From positions 20,668,527 through 20,732,526 of the forward strand of contig OX485808.1 of assembly GCA_950295325.1 (NCBI GenBank): a stretch of DNA of 64,000 nt. Reading direction: 5' to 3'. The number at the start of each line of letters is the position of its first letter. The first letter of the stretch is position 1. The translations under genes and the position numbers were made by a program. Shown here one piece after another: positions 31,543-43,614 of this stretch. The notes under the pieces were generated by a model, which saw nothing but the letters and a program-made list of their open reading frames with translations, was not told the origin of the DNA and made no database searches. This DNA is from Polytrichum commune (lineage: Eukaryota; Streptophyta; Polytrichopsida; Polytrichales; Polytrichaceae).

Positions 31543-31790
31543 CGGGTGCAAGGACAATAAAGTGGACAACTCTAAATCCCCACAAAGGTTTAAGTGAAAG
31601 TGATTCAAAACTCTATTAAGTTCCTTGAATTGTGAAATGAAATCGTTAAAGCCAAGCAATTTTGTTTAAAAAATTTATTTAAAAAAATAGTATACATATT
31701 TTACAAGATGGTGCAAGTGGTGTGTAGGTAGGTGATATTGAATAAGTATTTATCTAAAATATTAAGTTTAAATTACAATAAAATTACATC
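31543..31790. repeat. Fragment related to the 61.5 kb TIR element
   Basis: Begins GGGTGCAAGGACAATAAAGTGG and continues AGTGAAAGTGA.TCAAAA, as at 61522-61590. Also shares GTAGGTGATATT.AA with 61733-61746. The second terminus was not found. Confidence 0.5.
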
Positions 31791-32379
31791 AAATCTTGGG
31801 GGGGGGGTCACTCCCTTTTAGAATAAGTATACACATGTGATAACGTAGTATTTTATGGGGGCAATTTACCTACTATAATGAATTATAAGGCATGCTAATT
31901 TTCAAAATGATGGTAAATGATTGTCACTATTAACACCCTATGGGTAGTTCTAAATTGTTGAATGTTTGATTTAATGGTACCCTATGTTAATATTTGTAAA
32001 AATAAATTCCCCAAAGTCCTTAAAGTATACGATAAACTACAAGCCATGTTCATTGGGTTGGAGCTCTTACGAAGACAAAGAATAGTGAAACCTTGATCTA
32101 GAAGCCATTGGGGGTGATGATTTCATGAGTGATTTAATTTAACCCTCAACTCTTCACCAAAACATCAACAGTTATTTATCCACCCTCCATAATTAAAATA
32201 TGGATTTTCATATCTAGCCCCTTGTTTTCATGATATTTTATATGTATCACTTAGGTAATTCTATGAGGTTATACTGATTTCTATATTACATATAATAGTG
32301 TTTCACACACCTAGAGCACTCTATGCTATATGTAATCATGTTTAAAAATCTACCCAAAAATATAAATTCATACCCTATA

Positions 32380-34950
32380 TTTATTGCATGTAGTTCCGTA
32401 CACGCCTTGCAAGGAGAGAAAGAGATTGAAGTGCCACGGTGCAACCAAAGACAACCATACATGGAGACCATACTTCAAACCCGGCACCCGACAAACACAC
32501 AAGCACAGACAAAAGCAAGCCCAACTAACAAAAGTTGACCAATGCTCCCAATGGTGGCACACCTTTCTAACCTCGACCACCACCGGGATTCCATGGAAAC
32601 CCTCCACAAATCTCCAACCAAGGCTTCCACACGTTCGATGAACATAAATTCTATGGATATTGTCACATATCTACGCGCTTATCGGCATCCAACCTCCCAA
32701 AGCTCTTCATATTTGTTAGGATATGTGTTTCTATGTTTTGTTCACTCTACTTTCTTTCAATAAGAGTACAAACTCCTACCTTGGATTTTTATCATCTGCC
32801 ATATATGTCTACACACAATCTACCACCAACCGACCTCTTTCCATGAAAACATTCACATCACAAAGTTGCAACACAAAGCCACAACCATCAAGTAATACAT
32901 CAACAACAGTGACACCCTAAGTGGTGGCTACTAAATCACACATTCATATTTCTCGTCGCTCCTTACACACCCAAGAATCCTCAAACATTACAACTCACTG
33001 TATAATCGAGGCAAAGTCTTTGGAGCAACCATACTTGTGCAACCATTACAATGGGAAGGTAACAGACTGACCCACCCTTTTCGACTACAACTATGCCACA
33101 ATGGCCATCCACTAGGCACGGATGGTCGCCAAGGAACATCATAACACTACAACCGTTTTCATATTCAACCATGAAGAAAATCCGCCACCGATCAAACATG
33201 CATACATAAACACCGTCCTAACTAATCACCAAGTACCATTCAATATAGCCACACGTTGGAATGGCCAAATTATCTATACAAACATGAAACCAATATACCT
33301 CCATCGTATGCATCCACAACCTAAGATCCCCCCAATGTACCAACTCTTTAAAAAAAAAACATACTCACACCCAACATATCCGACCCATATAACATCTTTG
33401 TTAGAACCAACAATAAACAAGGCACCCCTCTAGAATACAAAGTTAAATTTTTCAAAACATGGCCAACCACTTTAAAACATACCAACTTAATATTCACACA
33501 CACCATGCAACCCCTACCCAAAGCATCACACAACATTCACATCCTCAAGTACAACCCGAAACAATGCATCTACGTGGTTAGCTTGTTCATTCCCCCAAAC
33601 GAACATGGAGTAGGCAACATAGCTAGCTCTGGTGTCTACATCCTAGCCAACAACCTTTGAATAGCAATGTCTCCTAGGCCTACAAAACATACTCATGGCC
33701 AAACTAAAATGCCTTACAAATAACAATCACCACTACAAGACACCACCCCCAAGATACCATCATCCTCACAAATAGTCATTATAGTATCTACTTATTAAAC
33801 GACCACATAAGAGACCCATCATCCCAACACAACCACCTTAACAAGTTACTCCTCTCAGTCATAGTCAACCAATTTATTTGGTCACCCACAAAATCACAAT
33901 ACAAAACTCCATGCACATATTGGCAATATAAGCAATGAAATAATGGACCAAATAGCGAATGATGGAACCGCCTTAGACTAACATATTATCGACCCCCCTC
34001 AACCCCGTTACATGTAGCACACATCACACCATATTGGCTAAATGGAAAAATGAAGCACATGCATGCACCATCCGCAACCTACAAGCGTACATAATCAAAG
34101 TCCACCGAGAGATTGAACTCGCAATAGTCAAATAATAAATTACCTACGTAAACAAAAGGGTTTCAAATGACCAAATCGACCAAAAACACTACAATCACTT
34201 TTGGAAAGCCCCCAAAATCTTAGATGCCCAAACCACACAAACACTTGAGTTTTGATATGCGTGATGCATGGGTTTTTACTGTAAAAGCAATTTTTGGCCA
34301 ACCACACATCCAAAGACAAATTGCACATTATACCCCCAACAACACTAGAGACACATGGCCCCGCCTTTCTGTCCATATGCTCGAACTCACACATAAAAGG
34401 ACTATGCATTGCCCATCATAATAACAATGCACACCAAATAACACACACACTACGGTCAAACAAAAACACACAAGATCCTACGCCCTCATCAATGCAATTC
34501 TAGACCCCAAGACATCGCAGTTCCCGAATGGCTAGTCAAACGTACATGCACCATCTCCCCACGTACATCCATGGCTAGCCTTAGGCTAGACATTCTATGT
34601 GTACTAGGCGCCTCCATAGATACCCCCCCCCCTCCCCAACACCAACTCTACCAAATGTTATACGATTCTTAGAATTCACGTATTAACATAGATTCCCCAC
34701 CACTTCACATAGAGAAAAATTCACTCAAGACAATCCACTCATACAAACACTTAGAATCACAGAATGGCAAGTCAACCCTCTCACCACCATCACTGCAAGT
34801 GTAAGGGAAGCCATCCATGAACACTCAATCCAGTTAGAACACCTCAAAATATACACAAACAAGGTTTAATGACTCATGAAGCACATGCACTAGAACATCA
34901 TCAAATACTTCACATACATAGTAACTCAACAAAGTAAAACTAGACAACAA
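32380..34950 (+). pseudogene. Decayed LINE-type retrotransposon with RNase H
   Basis: A 2.6 kb block with strong strand bias (rich in A and C on plus), unlike its flanks. Broken frames on plus give recognisable RNase H pieces: IILTNSHYSIYLLN at 33759-33800 (the catalytic TDS position reads TNS), then LHAHIGNISNEIMDQIANDG at 33908-33967, matching the H.GI.GNE.AD..A core, after a frameshift. Downstream, LSICSNSHIKGLCIAHHN (34355-34408) and VPEWLVKRTC then LRLDIL resemble the tail found after RNase H in some plant LINEs. Stops and frameshifts make it inactive. No poly(A) or target duplication located. Confidence 0.68.
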
Positions 34951-35397
34951 ACAAAACCCCGCGAATTTAGAATCGCGTCATACACAATGCCCAAAGAAGC
35001 CCATTTTTCGTAAGGAAAGATATAACCTTATTGTGAAGCTTGGTAACACATGATCACATCAAGGAAGAACAAGCACCCATTCACGTTGGTGTAGAAACAC
35101 ACCAATTTTGTTTTTATTTTATAATATTTTTCTTTAGACATTTAGAGATTACGTACTGGGCACCGCAGTATGGAAAGTGCTCAAAGTTACAATTGCTAAA
35201 GAAGACCTTCATTTTCTCTGAATTGTAGTTTATTCCATAATATGCAGGGAGAATTCATGCTCCATTGAACAATGCCATTTTGTGAGCAACCTACCATTGT
35301 GGAAACAACGACATTTTGCATTAAATTTTTTTGTTAAGAAATGATCTAGCAAACATCATTTGGCAAAAAGCATTCAAACATCAATATGGTATCATGT
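34951..35397. other. Intergenic, no feature seen
   Basis: Ordinary AT-rich sequence. Confidence 0.5.
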
Positions 35398-35550
35398 CCC
35401 GATCACACCAAAATGTTTATCCGGTTCCAGCCGTGACATTGTTGAGGATTATGTTCAGAATTAGATGTGGCCTACCACTTTTCACATTATTATAGCCGGA
35501 GATGCCAACGGATGGTGTCTAAACTAGCCGGTGTGATGAGCCCCTCAGCT
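35398..35550. mobile_element. GATCACACC-ended MITE, short copy
   Basis: TCCCGATCACACC at left and CCGGTGTGATGAGCCCCTCA at right. The interior matches 24268-24421 (TCCGGTTC.AGCCGTGA, GGAGATGC). Confidence 0.75.
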
Positions 35551-35918
35551 CTTCCTTCTATAGTGGGCAAAATGGGAGAGATAACCCTTAAAATGATTTT
35601 AAGAAGATCTGCCAAAGAAATCCCTCCCCAATGGTACGTTATGTTGAAAAATAACATTATGGTTGAGAAATATTACTAGACTATTAAAGGGAGTTGATGC
35701 CACATAATTTTTCTACCATGCTCTCATGCTTTTTGTGTTAGGCCACCTCTTTCTAGTGGGCATGATGAAAGATCCAGCTAGCCATTAGAAAGAAAAAAAG
35801 GAAGCGACGTTGTTCTCTTACACTAACATGCAATGTTTGGCATTGCCTCTAACCCATGTCCACATGGGCATGGGGGATAGAGGTGGTTAATTACCTATGT
35901 TCATAGGTGGACTATGGG

Positions 35919-35941
35919 TTAGAGAGAGAGAGAGAGAGATT
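35919..35941. repeat. (GA)n microsatellite
   Basis: AGAGAGAGAGAGAGAGAGA run. Confidence 0.85.
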
Positions 35942-36022
35942 TGGTTTTAGTAAGTTTTTAGTTTAGTGGGACCGGGCTTGTTTCTTTTCAACTTTTCTTT
36001 TGTTTAGGATGATATGTGTTAA

Positions 36023-36375
36023 GGGTTGGTTCACATGGGTCCCCAAGTCCCAAGTCCTACTCATGTTTGCAATTCCCAACAGAGTTCCAAGTTTTGAGCC
36101 TCCAAATCCATTAAAATATGGTTGATTATCATCAAAGTCGGATCTTGATTCTTTTATGCATAAATATTTGCAGTCCCAATTTTTAACACGAGTCCCAAGC
36201 CTCACCTCCAAAACAAGTTTTGCCATGTAGGCATCCATGTCATGCTTGGGACTTAGGACTTAGGACCCGTGCGAAGTGGTGAGTCCCAACTTCCATGTTC
36301 TCGACGGCTAAGATTGCACAGAATGACCTCAAGTGACTTGGGACTTAGGATTTGGGACTCCATGTGAGCCAACCC
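36023..36375. mobile_element. Tourist-like MITE, GTTCACA / AGTCCCAAGTC type
   Basis: Ends GGGTTGGTTCACATGG and CCATGTGAGCCAACCC, flanked by TAA on both sides (36020-36022, 36376-36378). The interior shares CCCAAGTCCCAAGTCC with 56890-57291. Confidence 0.82.
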
Positions 36376-36378
36376 TAA

Positions 36379-37785
36379 GTATCTTACGGCAAGTTGTGAG
36401 AATGACTCCATCAGCTTATGGGTTTCAAGAGTAGGCATTTGGACATCTTGGAGACATTTAGTGGTTGTGGTGTGTATGGTTCTTCTTATGCCAAAAGTGA
36501 TGATGATTGGCGGTCGTACTTCCCAACCTTGTTGGGTATGTTGTGGTTGGAGTATGGCGTATTCACAAGCCACAACAATTTTGAGGAATTTGTCACTGGA
36601 ATAGGTGAATTCAAATGTTTGTACTTTGAGATTTGGACTAAGTTATGGTCTGACCATTAAACATTATCCACTTGTTGCCATGTAGGATGCCATATAAAAT
36701 TTTCATCCATGTGAATTTCCTCGGTGTATAATCACATATACAATGTATTACAACTAAAACTATTATTTAATGTAACATAAAAATTAGTGTGTCATGTTGA
36801 TCAGAGTGCTCTTCGTGACTTGTCATGTAACACCAAATGTCATCTAACACCCTCTCTAGTTGTCACCTGGTAATTGCAAACCAAAAAGAAGGCGAATTGG
36901 TCATTGATGAAACGTGTGGGCCACATTAAATCAATGTTGTTTAGTGTAATAGGATGTTTAGTGTAATAATGATAATGAAAAGAGGGTGAACAATACATGC
37001 CCAAAGACGACGCATCATGCATCGTCAAGCCAAAATAACAAACACAAGAGCCACGTATTCAATGTTGGGCGGCTTCGTATGTCAAACAATAGCATGAGAT
37101 TCTCTACGTTTCTAATGCTAGACTTGGCTACCATACCATATCCAAGATAGCATGAATCACAAAGAATGGTGTGAAGAGGTAAACTTGAAGTTGAGCCTCC
37201 ACCCATTAGCCCATTGATTAGAAGTGGCCCACTACTAACAATACACGTAAGGCCCAAAACTTGCAGGTAATCTTCACGGAAACCAAAAGATTCTCTCAAA
37301 GATTCCAAATCGTGCATTAAATTCGTGGGTTAAAAGTATCGAGGCCCGGGTACAAGTTCAGTACAAATTTGTCGGACCCATGCATTTAAAGTCCACCTAA
37401 GATTGAACTCAAAATGACAATTTACCGTCTCGGGCTTGTTTAATTTACTTAGTAGAAGTTGTATCACTATATTCGGTAATAGGAGACTTTTTCATGATTT
37501 TGAGACTATTTAAGGACATGATTTTCAAATAAAGAACAAGAACAACACAAAAATATGCTCGATGTGACTTCATAAAGCAATTTGTGTGGGTAGCACTAAC
37601 CAATTTGGCACAAATACATGTCATCATAATAAAAAAAATTGGACAAGATATTAACCCATTTGCATTTATTTTGAGACTTTCCAAAGTCTCTGATTAACGA
37701 ATATAGTGATTTGTTTGAAATCCACACAAATCGTCCTCTAAGGAACTTGGTGCATGCATATGAGAGAGGATGAGGTAAGAACATG
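36379..37785. other. Intergenic, no feature seen
   Basis: Short frames only; none recognised. Confidence 0.5.
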
Positions 37786-37789
37786 AAGT

Positions 37790-37975
37790 TTGTGGGTGTT
37801 ATTCGGTTCAATTTTCATGTTCTTCGGGCCTCTACTGATTAGGTTTACGCAACAAAACTCGTGTTAAATGATCAAATCTACAATGACGCGTCAACTGTAC
37901 AAAAGAACTGGATTGAAAATCAGACCTCCCTTGATTTAGTTATGGTTATTCTCGGGGGGGGGGGGGCACTAGCGA
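37790..37975. mobile_element. TTAA foldback family, left-end fragment
   Basis: GTGGGTGTTATTCGGTTCA, then CAACAAAACTCGTGTT and GATTGAAAATCAGACCTCCC, matching the arm at 9755-9900. It stops at a G-run of about 13 (37955-37967). Confidence 0.68.
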
Positions 37976-39230
37976 AAATCGTAGAAACGACATGCGATAA
38001 AAAAAATAGGGTCTAATATATTCATTGTAAATCAATTTTGCAAATAACGTACATATAATATAGGGGATTTTTAAATAATGAAACATGTTTACATGTAAAA
38101 TACCATCACATATAATTGCCTCTTTTATCTAGTCAACACATGTAAAATATCGTGGAAACCATTATTAGGGGTAGCAGGTGCAGGGTAGGGTTTGTGCTAG
38201 TGGATGAAAAGAGGTCATTTTTTGTTAAAAAAACTTGGATGGATGACTTTGCAAGCTAGCTGAATTGAACGTTACTGAACCTATGTATCCAATGTGGAGT
38301 TTTAAAGATTGGTTACTTGGGGTATAAGGAAAAAAAATGCAATATAAGTAAAATAGGGTATTTTTAAATGATTCCCCAAATATTTTATAATTACTAATAG
38401 GGTGTATTAAAATACAAGCATTTACCTTTTTTTGAAAAATACCATACCTTATAATATTTTCTACAAGGTAAATAGCCCCCTGATAAATAGGTCATGAGTG
38501 CACATGTATGCAAAATATAAGAGGGAGTGCACCCCCCGAGTGGTTATCATAAGTGGGTGTTGTACTACGTATTCATATGCCACACAAATTACAACTCATA
38601 GTTATGTACATGTATGGAGGACCTTTGGAAAATATATAACATTTGTACTTGTATGGTAGGTTCACTAGATTTTATAATATAAATGATTAATGTTGGATGA
38701 AACTAGGATGAGTAACTTCCTCATTTTCCTTGTCTCATCCATATAGGTATGGAAGAGGCAATATCAGGGTTGTGGGATTGGTGGTTGAGTTACAAACGAG
38801 GCCACCTCTTGCTTAGGGTTGCAAGAGGAACGACATGCACTTCTTTGTGGTTGATGCCTTTGTTACATCATGGGCAGCATCAAATTTGCGAAGGTGTTGA
38901 TTCTTAGGTGAGTTTTTCCTCAATCATTTTCGTATCATTAGCAAACCTCCAATGTGTAATTTGGATCAAGCATTTAGGGGTCACAATTGTTGCAAGTTAT
39001 GAGGGTTGCATGTTCTAGGACCAGGCATGGAGATTGGTTTATGTTGGTATCAAAAGGGAACCAACAATAAGTGACTTACAATCTTATGCATCATTTGATG
39101 ATAGATTTAAAAACAATAATTGCATTAGCTTTTATTGTAGACACATGTTGTAGACTTAAATGCTTGTGAGTTACATCTAGGGGATGAAAAAGTCTCCAAT
39201 GACTTCATTAATGAATGCTAGGGTTTTACA
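37976..39230. other. Intergenic, AT-rich
   Basis: Nothing supported except stray A/T tracts. Confidence 0.45.
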
Positions 39231-39231
39231 T

Positions 39232-39860
39232 TATACATATGATAGGGGTTCATTATTATTCAAAAGTATATTTGTATACTTATGTTAATGACTATATATG
39301 AATATAATGTTTTAACATATACATATTTTTACTTGTATCTTTTTTTCTTATCATTGAGATTGTACATGTATTGCTTGATTTTGACTAAAAAAGAAATGAA
39401 AAAAGAAATGAACTTGTATATAGGGGGTTTTTAGAGTATGTTGTGAACACACGTGGTTATTGGTTTTTTTAGAAAGGTGCACCCCCAGGAGGATGTGATA
39501 ATGTTTGGTGTTGATTCTTAGGTTATAAGATAAGTTGTTCTAAGTAACATAAATACCTCAAATTTGAAATATGCTTTGGAATGGTTTTCTTTCTTAAAAA
39601 TAATGTAGTCTTGTTTAACACCCAAGGGTGCATCTTTCATTATAACCAAGAATCATGTGAATTCACAACATACTCTTAAAACCCCCTAGTATATAGTTTC
39701 TCTTTGTAAAATTCCACAATACACATACAATTAGTATTATTATTATTATAAACAATATGTATACATAAAAAAATTATATGTAGTCATTAACATAAGTATA
39801 AAAATAACCTTTTGATGAATAATCAACCCCTATCATATGTATAATGCACTTACATGCTTA
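39232..39860. mobile_element. ~630 bp foldback element
   Basis: Outer arms ATTATACATATGATAGGGGTT (39234-) and AACCCCTATCATATGTATAAT (ending 39845), next ACTTATGTTAATGACTA with its inverse, then TATAGGGGGTTTTTAGAGTA and its inverse near 39668-39695. Non-coding. Confidence 0.72.
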
Positions 39861-40070
39861 CCCCAACTCCCAATACGACACCTGGTGGTACCATACTTCA
39901 ATTTCAAAGTGAACAATGGAGGGTGCAATTCCAATATGAAGTAATTGAAACAAAGATTGAAGGCACAATTTTATACGATAACTTAACTCAACACCAACAC
40001 CACATCTATGACCACTCAATTGATATGGGGACAAGGGGAAGGGAGAGGGGGTTGGGGCTTCAATGCAATA

Positions 40071-40602
40071 CAATAACCTCCCACTTAAGTATGCAACTTG
40101 AACCTACAAAGTTTGTGCGTACTTAGCTGGTAGGTGCGTACTTTAGGGTTTAGGGTTTCCCAAATCTCTATTGCTTGTGTTTCTCTATGGCCAGTAGGTG
40201 CATACTTTAGGGTTTAGGGTTTCTCAAATCACTTGTGTTTCGCTACAATGTCAAAGAAACCAAACGGAAAGCGTATCAATGAGCATCAATGTTGCAAAAT
40301 CATCTCGAAGCTTAGCAGAACAAAGCAAGTTCTCGACATTGAGGATCAGCTGCTCTACCCTAAAGTTCAAACAGAAGCAGAGCAAACATTCAATGACCTT
40401 AAGAAATCATTTGAATCATTCCAAAGCAAGATCCGAGCAATCGGCCTCAAAGCCAAATGCAAAAAACTTCAAAACTTATGCCAAATGACGATTCACGACA
40501 TGTTCAACTAATAAATCTTGAACCCTAATTTTTTTGCCAAAAAATGCGTACTTAACCGGTATGCGTACTTAAATGGGTGCGTACTTAAGCGGGAGGTTAC
40601 TG
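40071..40602. mobile_element. pogo/Tc1-mariner-like element, TA-flanked
   Basis: 532 bp. Ends CAATAACCTCCCACTTAAGT and ACTTAAGCGGGAGGTTACTG (inverted match), each bordered by TA (40069-40070, 40603-40604). CAGT-type ends with a TA duplication fit the pogo branch of Tc1/mariner. GCGTACTT recurs as sub-terminal repeats on both sides. A ~60 bp segment containing TTTAGGGTTTAGGGTTT is doubled at 40131-40245. Confidence 0.8.
40248..40511 (+). CDS. Intact 87-codon frame inside the pogo-like element
   Basis: Begins MSKKPNGKRINEHQCCKIIS and ends TIHDMFN, stop TAA. An upstream in-frame Met (40233) adds five residues. The start resembles the first helix of the CENP-B/Psq DNA-binding domain of pogo transposases (GKR....RC.II..L), followed by a helical Lys/Glu-rich stretch. 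Length is far below a transposase and no DDE region is present. Either a truncated transposase remnant or a short DNA-binding protein. Codon use is clean, with no internal stop. Confidence 0.5.
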   Translation: MSKKPNGKRINEHQCCKIISKLSRTKQVLDIEDQLLYPKVQTEAEQTFNDLKKSFESFQSKIRAIGLKAKCKKLQNLCQMTIHDMFN

Positions 40603-40764
40603 TACACAAATTTGTGACATCCAAGGATCTCCCATATACGAAAACCTTCATGAATGTGTTGCTAATTGAGCCTTCAACTGCTAAGAGAATTACTTAAGAT
40701 AGATGGGTCTTAATGGTTTCTTTTTTTCTTATGACTAGCGCACTTCTCCAAGGGTATCAAATAT

Positions 40765-40950
40765 GCGATTAGTACAAGATGGTTAGGAAATCCAAATTGA
40801 GGCCATAGCCACTTCCTCACAATTCTTTGAGCTCATATGAATATCATTATCAACGTGAAGTTCTCGTGCTCATCAGGTGGTCATGAAGTCCCCACTCACC
40901 CACCCACCCACCCACCCAATTATGTTGACTATTGAGTCTAGAACGACTAT
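40765..40950. repeat. Fragment of the 950-1330 element, with (CCCA)n
   Basis: Shares TTGAGGCCATAGCCACTT and GAGCTCATATGAATAT with 1032-1085. CCACCCACCCACCCACCCA lies at about 40898-40918. Confidence 0.65.
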
Positions 40951-41231
40951 GAATCTAAAACCAGAGGAAAATATGGCATACGAGTGCACCTCTCATGCAT
41001 ACAACATCAAAACTTGACCCTAGATTAGTTTGTTGCCACTTTGTCTCAAAAGACATGGACTACACTAACTCAAGGTCTTTAAAATTAATTATGCTGTCAA
41101 ATAAACTAAATGTAACATCATCCGAACTGCATACTATTTTAGGGTTTATACGTTGGATGAATGAGAGGTTTGCTCGTATGCAACAATTCCCTCTCTCTCC
41201 CCCTTATGAAAACATTGGATAACTTAACTTA

Positions 41232-41604
41232 GGGCCAGTTTACACTACGGTGGAGAAGTCCACCGGTCATGAAAAAAAGGGCGTTTCTCAATTGTGATTG
41301 GTCGAAAATGCAACTCTTGACCGGTGGGTGTTTACACTAGGTGAAGAAAACAATGGTGGTGAACTTTTCTCATGGATGATAAAATGACATGGCCGCCTAC
41401 ATGGCGGCACTTTTTGGAGTTGGGCTTCTCCGGAGGAGGAGTTTCTTGTCCGGCCTCAAGAGGCCGGAGAAGCCCAACTCAATAAAAATATTTTATTGCC
41501 TTTAATTCTTCTCCGGCACATCCAGCATTTGCCTCATATAACCATGTCTTGGCCAAGCATTCTTGACCGACCGGGGCCTTCTCCACCGTAGTGTAAACCG
41601 GCCC
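41232..41604. mobile_element. Tourist-like MITE, GGGCCGGTTTACACTA type
   Basis: 373 bp. Left GGGCCAGTTTACACTACGG, right CCGTAGTGTAAACCGGCCC, TTA on both sides. A second inner palindrome GTTGGGCTTCTCCGG / CCGGAGAAGCCCAAC lies at 41419-41481. Confidence 0.88.
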
Positions 41605-43150
41605 TTAAAGACACACCCACGCTCCTCCATTTTATGAGTGAGTCCATACCGTCACTTGGCCCATGATATTTGAAATTTTAATGCATTAATGTCAATATAC
41701 GGGCCCGAAGCTAGCGATCCGTAAGTGCTTAACTTAGAGGCCTTTGATAATTTTGGTATGTTAGTGGGATTGTTCCGTCATTTATCACTTCTTAAATCTC
41801 CTTACCTTCCTCTTTCCTTCCCATGGAATACGAGATCTAAGCCACCTTGAAGTTCGAGCCACAATTTGTTTCCATATCTAATCTACCGATCACGGGGTGG
41901 GATTGCAATCAAGCTAAACCCCCTCCACTAATTACGCGGCATGTGCTTCCCACACACTTTGAACCCTATCTTCACCGTGGCCTTCCATTGGGTGAGACAT
42001 GGGCCACTCTTGCTTGTCCAAGGACCAACTAACTTATGTTATTCGGCCAAGTCAAATGCTCGGCTACGGCCTTTTTGCTATTTAGTGTGGGCTTCCTTAT
42101 TCCAAAACTTTTGTTGACATCCATTTAGTCATCTTCACATTATGTGGTACATGTCATATAATAGAGAAATTAGTGTGGTGTGCAAGGTTACATTTCACAA
42201 TCAAATGTGGGCTTAGACATGCAAGCACATATCTATCCAAGATTTTTTTAAACCCTAAAACGGTCTATTCATGTCAAGCAGTAGTGGCATGAAGACATGA
42301 CAAGCCATGTTGATGTATTTCTTGAAATTTTAGAGAAGTGTCTTGAAATCATGGTAGAACACCTACATAGCATTGAATTTGGTTGCAAGGCACGGCATTG
42401 TGGGTGGGGGACTCCCACAAGCATTGTGCCCTTCTTGTTTTGGGCGGGGCCCTTTGTGAGCTCTAGTTAGCCTAATTATTATTCGTAAACAACAACTTTT
42501 AGTGGTGAATGCCACCAGCTCACCAACTCACAAACTGTGCGGTGTGTTTCTAAACAAAAATGATACTCACAATGTCGTTGGTCTTCAAGAGTCAAGCCCC
42601 ACGTGCAAGCCAACACCAGGCCAAGCATGATAACTACCTTCATTACAAATCCCGACATATGGGGAGTGGGAATAAGTGGCCAAGTTTCCATATATTCCGA
42701 CATACTCACATGTTCACTCCCCATTTTAAAAGGGAGCAGCAATGGAGGGGAGGCCACGCATGTTCAAAAACGTTGGTTTTGAAATGAACTTAGGTGGGTC
42801 AAGGTTAAAGTATTTGGGCCTTGACATGTGCCTAAACTTGGGGAGCTAGGATTTAAAGTTGGTCCCTCTTTCATTGGGTGAATCGTATGAATTCAACTCC
42901 AATCTAAGTTTTTCAAGGTGGTTTTGTAAGGCTTAAAATCTATGTTTTCAATCATAGTTGGATACGGATGGTTTTAGCCCCCCACCTCCAAATTCTTTTA
43001 GCTTGGCCCGTTGAACTCCATTTCGAAACCATCAGTTGTGAATGCGTTTGGCCTCCCCTTACGAGGTTGAGTGATGTTATGTATATAGTCTTGAACAACA
43101 TTCTTCACACCATAACCTACCATGTACCAAACTTTAAGTTTTGTTTTAGA
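41605..43150. other. Intergenic, unassigned
   Basis: 42170-42225 resembles the repeat unit of the 61-64 kb array (GTGTGCAAGGTTACATTTCACAA). No gene recognised. Confidence 0.45.
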
Positions 43151-43151
43151 A

Positions 43152-43381
43152 TACTACCAACTACACTAAATATTGTATTCAATGTCACTTACTATTTGAG
43201 ATTCCGCAACGCTATATCTATTTATTGTATATATCTCATATTTTACCAACAAATGTCAAATTGGTTGTTTGGACATTACATTACAAAACAATTTGGTACT
43301 AAAACGCATCAATTGTAAAAGATATAGCACTCTGTAACTCCAAATAATACTATGTGACACTGAATAACATATTTCGTGTAG
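43152..43381. mobile_element. MITE with CTACACTAAATA ends, second copy
   Basis: CTACACTAAATATTGTATTC at left, TTTCGTGTAGT at right, stems containing GTCACTTACTATTTGAGATT and its inverse. Same family as 16013-16241. Confidence 0.75.
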
Positions 43382-43470
43382 TACATCAAAAATTGTCACT
43401 TGCACAACATTGTTCACGACTCATAACTTGACTTAAAAACATGCACTACTAGGATTGTGGGGCCTAGAAT

Positions 43471-43614
43471 ACACTTCCCATTCGACACGAGCAGTCAGGA
43501 GAACACGACCCCATTTACAAGTGTCGAGTCCAATCTACGATCGTTGTACATCGGACTCGACACTTGTACATGGGATCATGTTCTCTTGACCGTTTGTGTC
43601 AAAATGGAAAGTGT
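43471..43614. mobile_element. Long hairpin element
   Basis: Arms about 65 bp: ACACTTCCCATTCGACAC at left against GTGTCAAAATGGAAAGTGT at right, and a perfect inner ACAAGTGTCGAGTCC / GGACTCGACACTTGT. The loop is about 20 bp. Confidence 0.75.

Noticed and set aside
40198-40488. 96-codon frame overlapping the pogo-like frame
   Set aside because: It is in another frame of the same DNA, with no recognisable motif. The 40248-40511 frame has the HTH-like start.
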